Origin: Gallaecimonas pentaromativorans
GTDB taxonomy: Bacteria; Pseudomonadota; Gammaproteobacteria; Enterobacterales; Gallaecimonadaceae
Assembly (NCBI RefSeq): GCF_003751625.1
Contig: NZ_RJUL01000003.1
Location: forward strand, 310,001 to 374,000
DNA length: 64,000 nucleotides
Direction of reading: 5' to 3'
Under the pieces are notes generated by a model. It searched no databases. It had not been told where the DNA came from and saw only the letters and a list, made by a program, of their open reading frames with translations. This document shows, piece by piece, positions 57,601-64,000 of the stretch. The translations under genes were made by a program, and so were the position numbers. The stretch's first letter is position 1. Each line of letters begins with the position of its first letter.

Positions 57601-57858
57601 ACCCTCGGCGTACACAGCCGCAACGAAGGCCTGGCCTTGGAAATCGCCGACAAGGCCAACGTGGGTAACTGCTACATCAACCGTAACCAGATAGGCGCCA
57701 TGGTCGGCACCCAGCCCTTCGGCGGCCAGGGCCTGTCCGGCACCGGCCCCAAAGCCGGCGGCCCGCACTACCTGTTCCGGTTTGTCACCGAGAAGACCCG
57801 CACCAACAACATCACCGCCGTGGGTGGTAACGCCACCCTGCTGACCCTGGGCGACTAA
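54697..57858 (+). CDS. putA: Bifunctional proline dehydrogenase / delta-1-pyrroline-5-carboxylate dehydrogenase
   Basis: Oxidises proline to glutamate. 1053 aa from the ATG at 54697, where homology begins (MFNPSQVIAPDYQLPSLDVL); the 65 upstream codons look non-coding. FAD-dependent PRODH barrel (about 120-460; ending RRLLENGANSSFVHKL) and NAD-dependent aldehyde dehydrogenase domain (about 540-1000; ETGGQNAMIVDS and the nucleophile in SAGQRCSALR). The N-terminal ribbon-helix-helix repressor domain of E. coli PutA (1320 aa) is absent, so autoregulation by DNA binding is not possible. Confidence 0.96.
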   Translation: MFNPSQVIAPDYQLPSLDVLRQAITDNYAVDEESYLTELLKLVPSAEEQVQATSKETERLVTKIRAHHDNGDGIQAFLQQYSLDTQEGIILMCLAEALLRIPDPDTADALIKDKLSGADWARHFNQSESLLVNASTWGLMLTGKVITMDRRIDGSPASLLNRMVNRLGEPVVRKAMYAAMKIMGKQFVLGRTIKEALKNSQKSRKLGYTHSYDMLGEAALTAKDARKYFDDYASAIAALGSAEYDESKAPRPTISIKLSALHPRYDVQNVDRVRTEMVEIVRQLVEKARAANIGLQIDAEEADRLEISLDIFEAVYRSDAAKGWGNFGLVVQAFSKRALPVLNWLARLGQEQGDLIPVRLVKGAYWDTEIKLCQAAGLSGYPVYTRKASTDASYLACARFLLSEHTKGVIYPQFASHNAHTVTAIKAMAAGRPFEYQRLWGMGDELYDTVLEENPGQSVRIYAPVGSHKDLLPYLVRRLLENGANSSFVHKLVDPKTPVSSLATHPLKTLAEAPSLANHKIPMPAAIYGTRKNSGGTNLHIQSEAKPFFDALAPFKNHQWQAGPIIGGKVQSGEPQQVVSPHNHSDVVGTVGFAGAAQAKEAITLAKAAFPAWRNSNVEVRAKALETFADVMEEHQAELIALVAREAGRILQDGIDEVREAVDFCRYYAQQARKMFNGAEVLPGPTGELNELYVQGKGVFVCISPWNFPLAIFVGQVAAALATGNTVIAKPAEQTCLVAFRAIELALKAGVPSDVLHFLPGDGAGVGAALTSDDRIAGVVFTGSTATAKAINKALADHDGAIKTLIAETGGQNAMIVDSTALPEQVVNDVIGSSFTSAGQRCSALRVLYVQADVADRILELLKGAMQELVVGDPWDYKTDIGAVIDNDAKAQLEAHLEALKDLAKPIATTPMGEATRNGSFVTPTAVEISSIDQLTKENFGPILHVVRFKADELDSVIDAINATGYGLTLGVHSRNEGLALEIADKANVGNCYINRNQIGAMVGTQPFGGQGLSGTGPKAGGPHYLFRFVTEKTRTNNITAVGGNATLLTLGD

Positions 57859-57872
57859 GGGCGCAAGCAAGG

Positions 57873-57906
57873 CAAAAGCCGCAGCAACCGCTGCGGCTTT
57901 TTTATT
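57873..57906 (+). terminator. Rho-independent terminator after putA
   Basis: AAAAGCCGCAGC AACC GCTGCGGCTTTTTT: eight-pair stem and T run. Confidence 0.92.
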
Positions 57907-57972
57907 TCAGCCCTCTTCACTCAGGGCGGTTATTACTGTCATGACCCCGGCATAGCGGTATATTTCAGGACG

Positions 57973-58842
57973 ATGACAGCGCTCGTTCACACTCAAGACA
58001 GCCGCCTTAATAAAACATTAAGGTTTTGCCGTACTTGGTATTCGATGATGCGCCCTGCTCCTTTTGACGCCCACTGGCGTCTGCGTCCACTTTTGACGCT
58101 CAACATCCTTTCCCTGCTGCTGCTCGCTTCCTGGCTCTGGCCCGTTACTCGGGCTTTGTGGGACAACTTTGACGATCAGCTCTTTACCCTGCTCAACAGC
58201 CCCTTGCAGCATTCCCACTCCTACGCCCTGGTATGGGCGCTAGGTAGCATCAGGCCCATGGACATTGCCGTGGGCTTGGTAATGATGTGGTTTTTGGTGC
58301 GCCGGGATCTGGTATTTAGCGCCCTGCACCTTCGCAAGGCCCTGTTTGGCTTTTTAATTTTGCTGGCGCTGCTGCTGGTCACCCGGATGCTGTTCACCTC
58401 GGTGTCCTACAAGCTCGGCTGGGAGCACGCCAGCCCGTCGCTGATAGAATCTCACGCGGTGCGCCTGACCGAACTCTTCCCCGATTGGGAAAAGGTGGCC
58501 CTCAAAGACAGCGCCGGCCATAGCTTCCCGGGGGATCACGCCTCGGTGGTGCTGCTGTGGGCGCTCTTTTTAAGCTTCTTTGCCCGGGGCTGGAAGCTCG
58601 CCCTGGTGTGGGCCCTGACGGCACTTTTCATGCTGCCAAGGCTGGTGGCCGGAGCCCATTGGGGCTCGGATGATTTTGTCGGCGGGCTCTTTATCAGCCT
58701 GATGTCCATCGCCTGGGGCTGTTACACCCCCTTCCTGGCGCGGGCAGAGGCCTTGGTGGAGCGCCTGGCGGCGCCGCTGATGAACCGCCTTGGTAAGCTG
58801 CCGCTACTGACCCGCAGCCGGCTCTTTAACCCGCAGCCTTAA
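57973..58842 (+). CDS. PAP2-family membrane phosphatase
   Basis: 289 aa, about six membrane helices. The PAP2 motifs are GHSFPGDHAS and PRLVAGAHWGSDDF, with the catalytic His residues in both; motif 1 is poorly matched. The spacing and the SFPGDH variant recall lipid A phosphotransferase (LpxT) and related undecaprenyl-pyrophosphatases, which would act on the periplasmic face. The exact substrate is not determined. ATG at 57973 has AGGA very close; a start at the later MM pair (about residue 25) is possible. Confidence 0.85.
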   Translation: MTALVHTQDSRLNKTLRFCRTWYSMMRPAPFDAHWRLRPLLTLNILSLLLLASWLWPVTRALWDNFDDQLFTLLNSPLQHSHSYALVWALGSIRPMDIAVGLVMMWFLVRRDLVFSALHLRKALFGFLILLALLLVTRMLFTSVSYKLGWEHASPSLIESHAVRLTELFPDWEKVALKDSAGHSFPGDHASVVLLWALFLSFFARGWKLALVWALTALFMLPRLVAGAHWGSDDFVGGLFISLMSIAWGCYTPFLARAEALVERLAAPLMNRLGKLPLLTRSRLFNPQP

Positions 58843-58847
58843 CTCCG

Positions 58848-59444
58848 TTAATCGGCGGTCTTGGTATTGGCTGGCCCCTGGGCGCTGTTGTCCAGGGGCC
58901 AGTTGGTAAGGGCATTTAGCCAGATTATCTTGCCGTCAAAGCGCACCTTGGCGCTGTCCGGCCCTATCTCCAGCACATCAATCTGCTCATAGCTCTCCCC
59001 CTGGTGCAGTTTGCGGCCGTTAAATTTCACCCAGCGCTCAGAGGGATCAGAGGCGTAAAAATGCCCGGTGTAAAAGATATGGTCAGCCTTGATACCGCGA
59101 GATACAGGCGCGGCATCGTCCTTTAACACCGGCGCCGGAGCCGGCTTTTGGGCATTGATAAAGAAAGGGTCCTGGCTGATGGCCGGCTCTCGCACCCGCA
59201 CCATGGGGGCGGTGGAGTCGTTGCTGGGCGCTGGCGCCCCCTTGGGGGTGATGGCCTTGGGCACAGTTAACACCGGCTCCAGGGCCGACAGACTCAGCCA
59301 GGACGCCAGCGCCAAGGCCAGCAGCACCACCAGGGTCAAGGCGCGGCGCCACCACAGGCGCGTGTCGGCGATAAAGCCCCCTTCAATAGCGGCAGGGGCT
59401 GGCTGCGGCTGGCGCCGGGCCAGGGCTTTGGCAAGCAGGCTCAT
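58848..59444 (-). CDS. gspB: GspB-type general secretion accessory protein
   Basis: 198 aa inner membrane protein. A single TM at about 31-53 (TLVVLLALALASWLSL), a Pro/Ala-rich periplasmic linker, then a C-terminal GspB domain (about 125-190; ADHIFYTGHFYASDPSERWVK, GPDSAKVRFDGKIIWLNAL). Works with GspA/ExeA to assemble the type II secretin through the cell wall. Its start overlaps the gspA-type stop by four bases. No other gsp genes occur in the window. Confidence 0.88.
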   Translation of the reverse strand: MSLLAKALARRQPQPAPAAIEGGFIADTRLWWRRALTLVVLLALALASWLSLSALEPVLTVPKAITPKGAPAPSNDSTAPMVRVREPAISQDPFFINAQKPAPAPVLKDDAAPVSRGIKADHIFYTGHFYASDPSERWVKFNGRKLHQGESYEQIDVLEIGPDSAKVRFDGKIIWLNALTNWPLDNSAQGPANTKTAD

Positions 59445-61003
59445 AACACGGGTCCGGGCGCCCCTAGGGCGCGGTTAAGGCGTACCAGGGTGTTCTCGCC
59501 AGCCAGGCCATCGGCCTTGAGGCCCGACTGGCGCTGGAAGCTGCGCACCCGGTTTTGCATGGCGTCGTCATAACGCTGGGTATTTTGGGGCTGGTCGTGC
59601 AGCACCTGGCTTAAGGCGCCGTCGAGCCAAGCCACCAGATCGCCCTGATTACCGGGCACCAAGGCGTTGTCAAATTGCGGCGGTGGGCGCCACAGCAAAA
59701 TGGCGTTGCCGCGATAATGCAGGTCTAGCCAATGGCTGGTCACCGACACCGTTTTGTTGCTGAGCACCAGTTGGTAATCCTTGCCGGCCTTGGTAAGAGC
59801 GGCAAAAAAGCGCTCGCCGCTGTCATCCAGCAGCTCCAGCACCGCCGGGCGGCCAAGGGCTACCAATTCCCGCCAGGGGCCTTCCTGGCGCAGGCAACGA
59901 AAGCCAAGGCGCTGGGCCTGGGTGCAGGGCTCGCCGTCCGGGGCCTGCATGCCCCAGGCGGCAAAAAGCGCGTCAAAGGCGGCCAGGGAAATACGGTCTC
60001 GGGCCGCCGGCACAATATCGGCAACGGCAGCCACATCAGCGCTGGCCTTGGTAGCGGGCGCCGCAACCGGTGCGCTTGGGGCCGGCCCACTGTGCTGGCC
60101 TTGCTGCATCCAGGGATAGGCGGCCATGGCACCGGCTCCTGCCAGGGCCAATAGCGCCCAGGGCCACCAAGGCATGGGACTTTTGGCCGGGCGCAGCTCC
60201 TGGCCAATGATCTCCCGAGCCGCTTCGTCCATCATTCGCGCGTCTACTTTGTCTTGCTGGGCGCCGTAGGCCCCCATCATGGCCCTGTCGCACAGCAGGT
60301 TCATCAGCCGCGGAATGCCGCCGCTGTGTTTGTGCAGGCGGCTGACAGCGGCGCGGGTAAAAAGCGGACGCTCACGCCCGGCAATGCGCAGGCGGTGCAG
60401 CACATACTGGGCGCAGTCCTTGCGGCTTAGCGGCAGCAGGTGGTAGCGGGCGGTAATGCGCTGCGAGAGCTGGCGAAGCTCCTGGCGGCGCAGTAGCTGA
60501 TTAAGCTCGGGCTGGCCGATAAGGATGATTTTCAGAAGCTTTTGGGTATCGGTTTCAAGGTTGGTCAAGAGCCTGAGCTGTTCGAGTACCGACACCTTGA
60601 GGTGCTGGGCTTCGTCCACCAGCAGCACCGTTTGCCGACCTTGCTGGTGGTTTTGCAGCAAGAATGCCTGAATCACGTCGGTCAACTGCTTGAGGCTCGG
60701 CTGCTCGGGATAGGGGATCTTGAGCTCGTCGCACAAGGTGGCCAGCAGCTCGCTTTCGGTGAGCATGGGGTTGAGCACGAAGGCAAGATCAGTCAGTTCG
60801 GGCAGCTCTTTGAGCAGGCGGCGCGACACCGTGGTTTTGCCGGTGCCCACTTCCCCGGTCAGCAGCACAAAGCCGCCGGTATCGCGCAGGCCAAACTTCA
60901 AATGCGCCAGGGCCTCGCGGTGGCGCTCGCTCATATAAAGGAAGTGTGGGTTCGGCGCGATGGAGAACGGGTTTTCCGTCAGCCCAAAGAAAGATTCGTA
61001 CAT
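59441..61003 (-). CDS. gspA: GspA/ExeA-type AAA ATPase with peptidoglycan-binding domain
   Basis: 520 aa from the ATG at 61003 ([19 protein letters not shown] is the family start); the frame extends ten codons upstream. AAA domain 1-270 with Walker [10 protein letters not shown] and Walker [11 protein letters not shown], one TM at about 280-297, then a periplasmic part ending in a peptidoglycan-binding domain ([19 protein letters not shown]). It should form a ring with GspB and help the secretin pass the peptidoglycan. MSHA pilus-linked homologues exist, so the specific system is not proven. Confidence 0.9.
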   Translation of the reverse strand: MYESFFGLTENPFSIAPNPHFLYMSERHREALAHLKFGLRDTGGFVLLTGEVGTGKTTVSRRLLKELPELTDLAFVLNPMLTESELLATLCDELKIPYPEQPSLKQLTDVIQAFLLQNHQQGRQTVLLVDEAQHLKVSVLEQLRLLTNLETDTQKLLKIILIGQPELNQLLRRQELRQLSQRITARYHLLPLSRKDCAQYVLHRLRIAGRERPLFTRAAVSRLHKHSGGIPRLMNLLCDRAMMGAYGAQQDKVDARMMDEAAREIIGQELRPAKSPMPWWPWALLALAGAGAMAAYPWMQQGQHSGPAPSAPVAAPATKASADVAAVADIVPAARDRISLAAFDALFAAWGMQAPDGEPCTQAQRLGFRCLRQEGPWRELVALGRPAVLELLDDSGERFFAALTKAGKDYQLVLSNKTVSVTSHWLDLHYRGNAILLWRPPPQFDNALVPGNQGDLVAWLDGALSQVLHDQPQNTQRYDDAMQNRVRSFQRQSGLKADGLAGENTLVRLNRALGAPGPVL

Positions 61004-61092
61004 GGCTCGTCTGTTGTGCAGTTTTCCGCCCATATGGTTACGCGCCAGTGCTGCTTTGGCAAGGTATAATGGCCGCTCAAGCAGGAGGATTT

Positions 61093-62337
61093 GTGAACTG
61101 TTATCTGGTTGGCGGCGCTGTCCGCGATGAGCTGTTGGGTTTTGAGGTCCATGACCGCGATTGGGTGGTGGTAGGCGAAACGATCGAGGCCATGAAAAAA
61201 AACGGCTTCGAGCAGGTTGGCCGGGATTTCCCGGTGTTCTTGCACCCCAAGACCCATGAAGAGTATGCCCTGGCCCGCACCGAGCGTAAAAAAGGCAGCG
61301 GCTATACCGGCTTTGAAGTGTCGGCCAGCCCCGATGTCACCTTGGAAGAAGACCTGATCCGCCGCGACTTGACCATCAACGCCATGGCCAAAGCCGAAGA
61401 CGGCACCCTGATTGACCCTTACGGCGGCAAGCGCGACTTGGATAACCGGCTGCTGCGCCATGTCTCAGACGCTTTTGTCGAAGACCCTGTGCGGGTGCTG
61501 CGCCTGGCCCGTTTTGCCGCCCGCTTTGCCCATCTGGGCTTTACCGTGGCACCAGAGACCCAGGCACTGCTGCAAACCATGGCCGCTTCCGGCGAGCTGG
61601 ACGCCCTGACCCCAGAGCGGGTGTGGAAGGAGCTGGAAAAGGCCCTTAACACCCCCTCGCCCCAGGTGTTTTTTGAGGTACTGCGCGCCTGTGGCGCCCT
61701 TGAAGTGCTGTTTGTGGAACTGGCCAACCTCTTTGGGGTGCCGGCCCCGGAAAAGTGGCACCCGGAGGTAGATACCGGCATTCACACCCTGCTGGTGCTG
61801 GCCCAGGCCGCCAAGCTCACCACTGACATCGAAGTGCGCTTTGCCGCCCTGTGCCACGACTTTGGCAAGGGTCTGACCCCGCCGGAAAAATGGCCCAGCC
61901 ACCATGGTCATGGCCAGAGCGGCCTGCCCCTTATCAAAAGTTTTTGCGAGCGGTTTCGGGTGCCCAATGGCTGCCGGGATTTGGCGCTATTGGTCTCCGA
62001 CCTCCACTGCCAGGTACACACCGCTTTTGAGCTGAGGGCCGCTACCCTTATCCGGCTCTTTGACAAGTTGGACGCCTGGCGAAAGCCCGAGCGGGTCGAA
62101 AAGCTGGTGCTGGCCTGCATTGCCGATATCCGCGGCCGCACCGGTTTTGAGCAGCACCCCTACCCCCAGGCCGACTGGGTCAGACGGTGCTTTAATGCGG
62201 CAAGAACGGTGGATGTAAAAGCCATAGTGGCGCAGGGCCTCAAAGGCCCTGCGGTAGGTGAGGCGGTAAACCGCGCCCGTATCGAGAAGGTGCAGGCCTT
62301 AAAAGACGCCGAGAAACACAAAAAGGCCGATGCCTAA
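61093..62337 (+). CDS. cca: CCA tRNA nucleotidyltransferase
   Basis: Adds the CCA end to tRNAs. 414 aa from a GTG at 61093, with GGAGGATTT upstream; the open frame back to 60946 is antisense to gspA. Nucleotidyltransferase signature: [13 protein letters not shown] and HDRDWVVVG (metal Asp pair), then [10 protein letters not shown] and [16 protein letters not shown]. An HD domain (about 225-330; LCHDFGKG) gives the phosphohydrolase activities seen in E. coli. The last 39 bases overlap uppP tail to tail. Confidence 0.96.
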   Translation: MNCYLVGGAVRDELLGFEVHDRDWVVVGETIEAMKKNGFEQVGRDFPVFLHPKTHEEYALARTERKKGSGYTGFEVSASPDVTLEEDLIRRDLTINAMAKAEDGTLIDPYGGKRDLDNRLLRHVSDAFVEDPVRVLRLARFAARFAHLGFTVAPETQALLQTMAASGELDALTPERVWKELEKALNTPSPQVFFEVLRACGALEVLFVELANLFGVPAPEKWHPEVDTGIHTLLVLAQAAKLTTDIEVRFAALCHDFGKGLTPPEKWPSHHGHGQSGLPLIKSFCERFRVPNGCRDLALLVSDLHCQVHTAFELRAATLIRLFDKLDAWRKPERVEKLVLACIADIRGRTGFEQHPYPQADWVRRCFNAARTVDVKAIVAQGLKGPAVGEAVNRARIEKVQALKDAEKHKKADA

Positions 62338-63099
62338 GGCCAGGCGATACAGCACGAACGGCAACATACCAAGGCGCGACAAAATCTTTAAAAACCAGTG
62401 AATACAGGCCAGGGCGCTGGCAAAGGAAATGGCCGTACCCAGGGCAATTTCATTCCAATCGACCATAGCCCCGGCCTTGACCATCTTCAGGCCCTCGTAG
62501 CCACCCGCCATGACGATGACCGGAATGGACATCAAAAACGAAAAGCGCGCCGCCGCCACCCGATTCAGGCCCAGCATCAAGGCGGCGGTCATGGTCACCC
62601 CTGAGCGGGAGGTGCCAGGGATCAGCGCCAGCGCCTGGGCAAGGCCGATGAGGATGGCGTCTTTCCAACTGGCCTGATGCTCATCCTTATTGCCCTTGGC
62701 CCTGGCATCGCTCCACCACAGCAACAAGCCAAAGAGGATGGTGGTGCTGGCAATCACATAGGCCGAACGGCCGTATTGTTCGATGAGATCTGACGCCAAG
62801 AGCCCAAAGGCGCCAGCCGGGATGGTGGCCACGATGATTTGCCAGGCCAGGCGGCTGTCTTGGTCGCGCCGGCCGGTAAAAGACTGCACCCAGGCCACTA
62901 GCATGCGGCCCACGTCCTGGCGAAAATACCACACCACCGCCAACAAGGTGCCCACGTGCACCGCCACGTCAAAGCCCACGCCTTGGTCCTGCCAGCCCAG
63001 CAACTGGGACGGCAAAATCAGGTGGGCAGAGGATGAAATGGGCAAAAACTCAGTGAGGCCCTGCAATAACGCCAGGACAATAATTTCAATAAAACTCAA
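62299..63099 (-). CDS. uppP: Undecaprenyl-diphosphatase
   Basis: Recycles undecaprenyl pyrophosphate for peptidoglycan and O-antigen synthesis. 266 aa, seven to eight helices. Motifs: [15 protein letters not shown] (residues 16-30) and [14 protein letters not shown] (about 160-173). Transcribed together with the folate genes upstream, three bases after folK. Confidence 0.95.
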   Translation of the reverse strand: MSFIEIIVLALLQGLTEFLPISSSAHLILPSQLLGWQDQGVGFDVAVHVGTLLAVVWYFRQDVGRMLVAWVQSFTGRRDQDSRLAWQIIVATIPAGAFGLLASDLIEQYGRSAYVIASTTILFGLLLWWSDARAKGNKDEHQASWKDAILIGLAQALALIPGTSRSGVTMTAALMLGLNRVAAARFSFLMSIPVIVMAGGYEGLKMVKAGAMVDWNEIALGTAISFASALACIHWFLKILSRLGMLPFVLYRLALGIGLFVFLGVF

Positions 63100-63102
63100 G
63101 AC

Positions 63103-63585
63103 TTATTCCTCGAATGGCACTTTCCACAGGGGTTGGTTCTTGTCGAACCCCTGCCATAGGCTCTTGTAGCTGTGATTGGTTCCCGGCAAGCTTTCATCCG
63201 GTACCAGTTCGGCCAGGGGCCAGAGCACAAAGGCGAGTTTGAGGATATCGGGCCTTGGCAGCACGGTGGGTTCCAAGCAAACCCGGTCGCCGAAGGTCAA
63301 AAGGTCGATATCCAGGGTGCGGGGGGCGTATTTCTTGGCGTTCTCGGGGCGGCCGTGGGCAAATTCCACGTCTTTTATCCAGGCCAGCACGGCCTCTACT
63401 GGCCAGTCGGTCCAGGCCTTTACTGCCATGTTCAAAAAATTGGTGCCGTTAAACCCCACCGGCTCGGCCTCGAACACCGGCGAGCACTGAATATCGCCAA
63501 AGGCATCGCGCAGGGCCTTGAGCCCGGCCCGCAAATGCAGCTCCGGGGTGACATTGGAGCCGAGACTAAAGAGCATCGGCGTCAT
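63103..63585 (-). CDS. folK: 2-amino-4-hydroxy-6-hydroxymethyldihydropteridine pyrophosphokinase
   Basis: HPPK of folate biosynthesis, 160 aa. Family signatures: SLGSNVTPELHLRAGL at the N terminus and RPENAKKYAPRTLDIDLLTFGD (DIDLL carries the Mg-binding Asp pair). The start overlaps folB by four bases, so product channelling or coupled translation is likely. Confidence 0.93.
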   Translation of the reverse strand: MTPMLFSLGSNVTPELHLRAGLKALRDAFGDIQCSPVFEAEPVGFNGTNFLNMAVKAWTDWPVEAVLAWIKDVEFAHGRPENAKKYAPRTLDIDLLTFGDRVCLEPTVLPRPDILKLAFVLWPLAELVPDESLPGTNHSYKSLWQGFDKNQPLWKVPFEE

Positions 63586-63935
63586 GCGCGGCGCTCGATG
63601 ATCAGCCCCACATTGCGGGCATTGGGCACGGCGCCGGGTTTGGAGAGCTTCATCTTCAGCCAGCTGACGCCAAATTGGCTCAGCAACTGCTCGGCGATGC
63701 GCTCGGCCAGGGTCTCAATCAGTTCGAATTGGTGGGTTTCGGCAAATTGGCTAATAAAAGCGCTGATTTTCCCGTAACATAAGGCCTGACCGTAGTCATC
63801 GCCCCTGGCCGCGGCCTGAATGTCGGTAGCCAGTTCCAAGTCAAACACCAGCTTGCGCTTGTGGGTCTTTTCCCAGTCGAAAATACCAATGACGGCATAG
63901 ACTTCCAGGCCTTCTATAAAAATGCGATCGGTCAC
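63582..63935 (-). CDS. folB: Dihydroneopterin aldolase
   Basis: Converts dihydroneopterin to hydroxymethyl-dihydropterin, the substrate of FolK. 117 aa, GTG start. Contains DRIFIEGLEVYAVIGIFDWEK (the catalytic Glu region), the FETHQFELIETLAERIA segment and KLSKPGAVPNARNVGLIIER near the end. It forms an operon with folK and uppP. The remaining 65 bases of the window hold no gene. Confidence 0.94.
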   Translation of the reverse strand: MTDRIFIEGLEVYAVIGIFDWEKTHKRKLVFDLELATDIQAAARGDDYGQALCYGKISAFISQFAETHQFELIETLAERIAEQLLSQFGVSWLKMKLSKPGAVPNARNVGLIIERRA

Positions 63936-64000
63936 AGGTCGGTTCTCGTTTAGGTGCCAGCCCTGTTAAGCTTTGGGCCTGCTGGTGTGACAACGGCAGC

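Overview
The window looks like a chromosome segment of a high-GC gammaproteobacterium. Both strands are densely packed with housekeeping genes in familiar gamma-proteobacterial orders: pepA-holC-valS, parC, parE-yqiA-cpdA-DUF1249-nudF divergent from tolC, waaA-hldE, glnE near ygiF, DUF47-pit-ygiM, and cca-uppP-folK-folB. An Alteromonadales- or Gallaecimonas-like organism would fit, but this is inferred from gene order and protein resemblance only.

Layout. 1-14.0 kb: pepA-holC-valS, a PAS/GGDEF/EAL protein with degenerate catalytic motifs, an SMR exporter divergent from a MarR regulator with two matched operators, a chemoreceptor, an MFS exporter and a two-subunit periplasmic molybdenum hydroxylase. 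14.0-22.9 kb: an accessory block with four Rhs C-terminal toxin/immunity cassettes in a row (minus strand), separated by near-identical repeats and bounded by an IS3 fragment, an IS481-family element and an IS5-family relic. 22.9-27.9 kb: a compact minus-strand cluster that I read as an undescribed ribosomal-peptide (RiPP) pathway. It has two tiny paralogous precursor peptides not called by length-based gene finding, two different cytochromes P450 and an ABC exporter. 27.9-64 kb: core genome again, including RNase E regulation (rraB), lipid and LPS synthesis (plsC, GT9 heptosyltransferase, kdkA, waaA, hldE, an LpxL-type acyltransferase), topoisomerase IV, c-di-GMP signalling, glnE, a DUF2170/PspA/ribbon-helix-helix/ion-channel operon, phosphate uptake, proline catabolism (putA), GspA/GspB-type proteins, tRNA CCA addition, undecaprenyl-phosphate recycling and folate synthesis.

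How things work together. In the peptide cluster the two precursors share a short leader (MKKMKNAV..) and a C-terminal W-x-W-x-x-Y-H-H-M core. The P450s are well placed to cross-link the aromatic and His side chains, and the exporter to release the product. The Y-x-H triplet matches the substrate motif of biarylitide-forming P450s. The Rhs array looks like a reservoir of silent toxin tips that could be swapped onto a full-length Rhs protein elsewhere. One tip is a zincin-type metallopeptidase whose partner protein carries a signal peptide. Another is destroyed by an IS and a frameshift while its immunity gene stays intact. No rRNA, tRNA or CRISPR array was seen.
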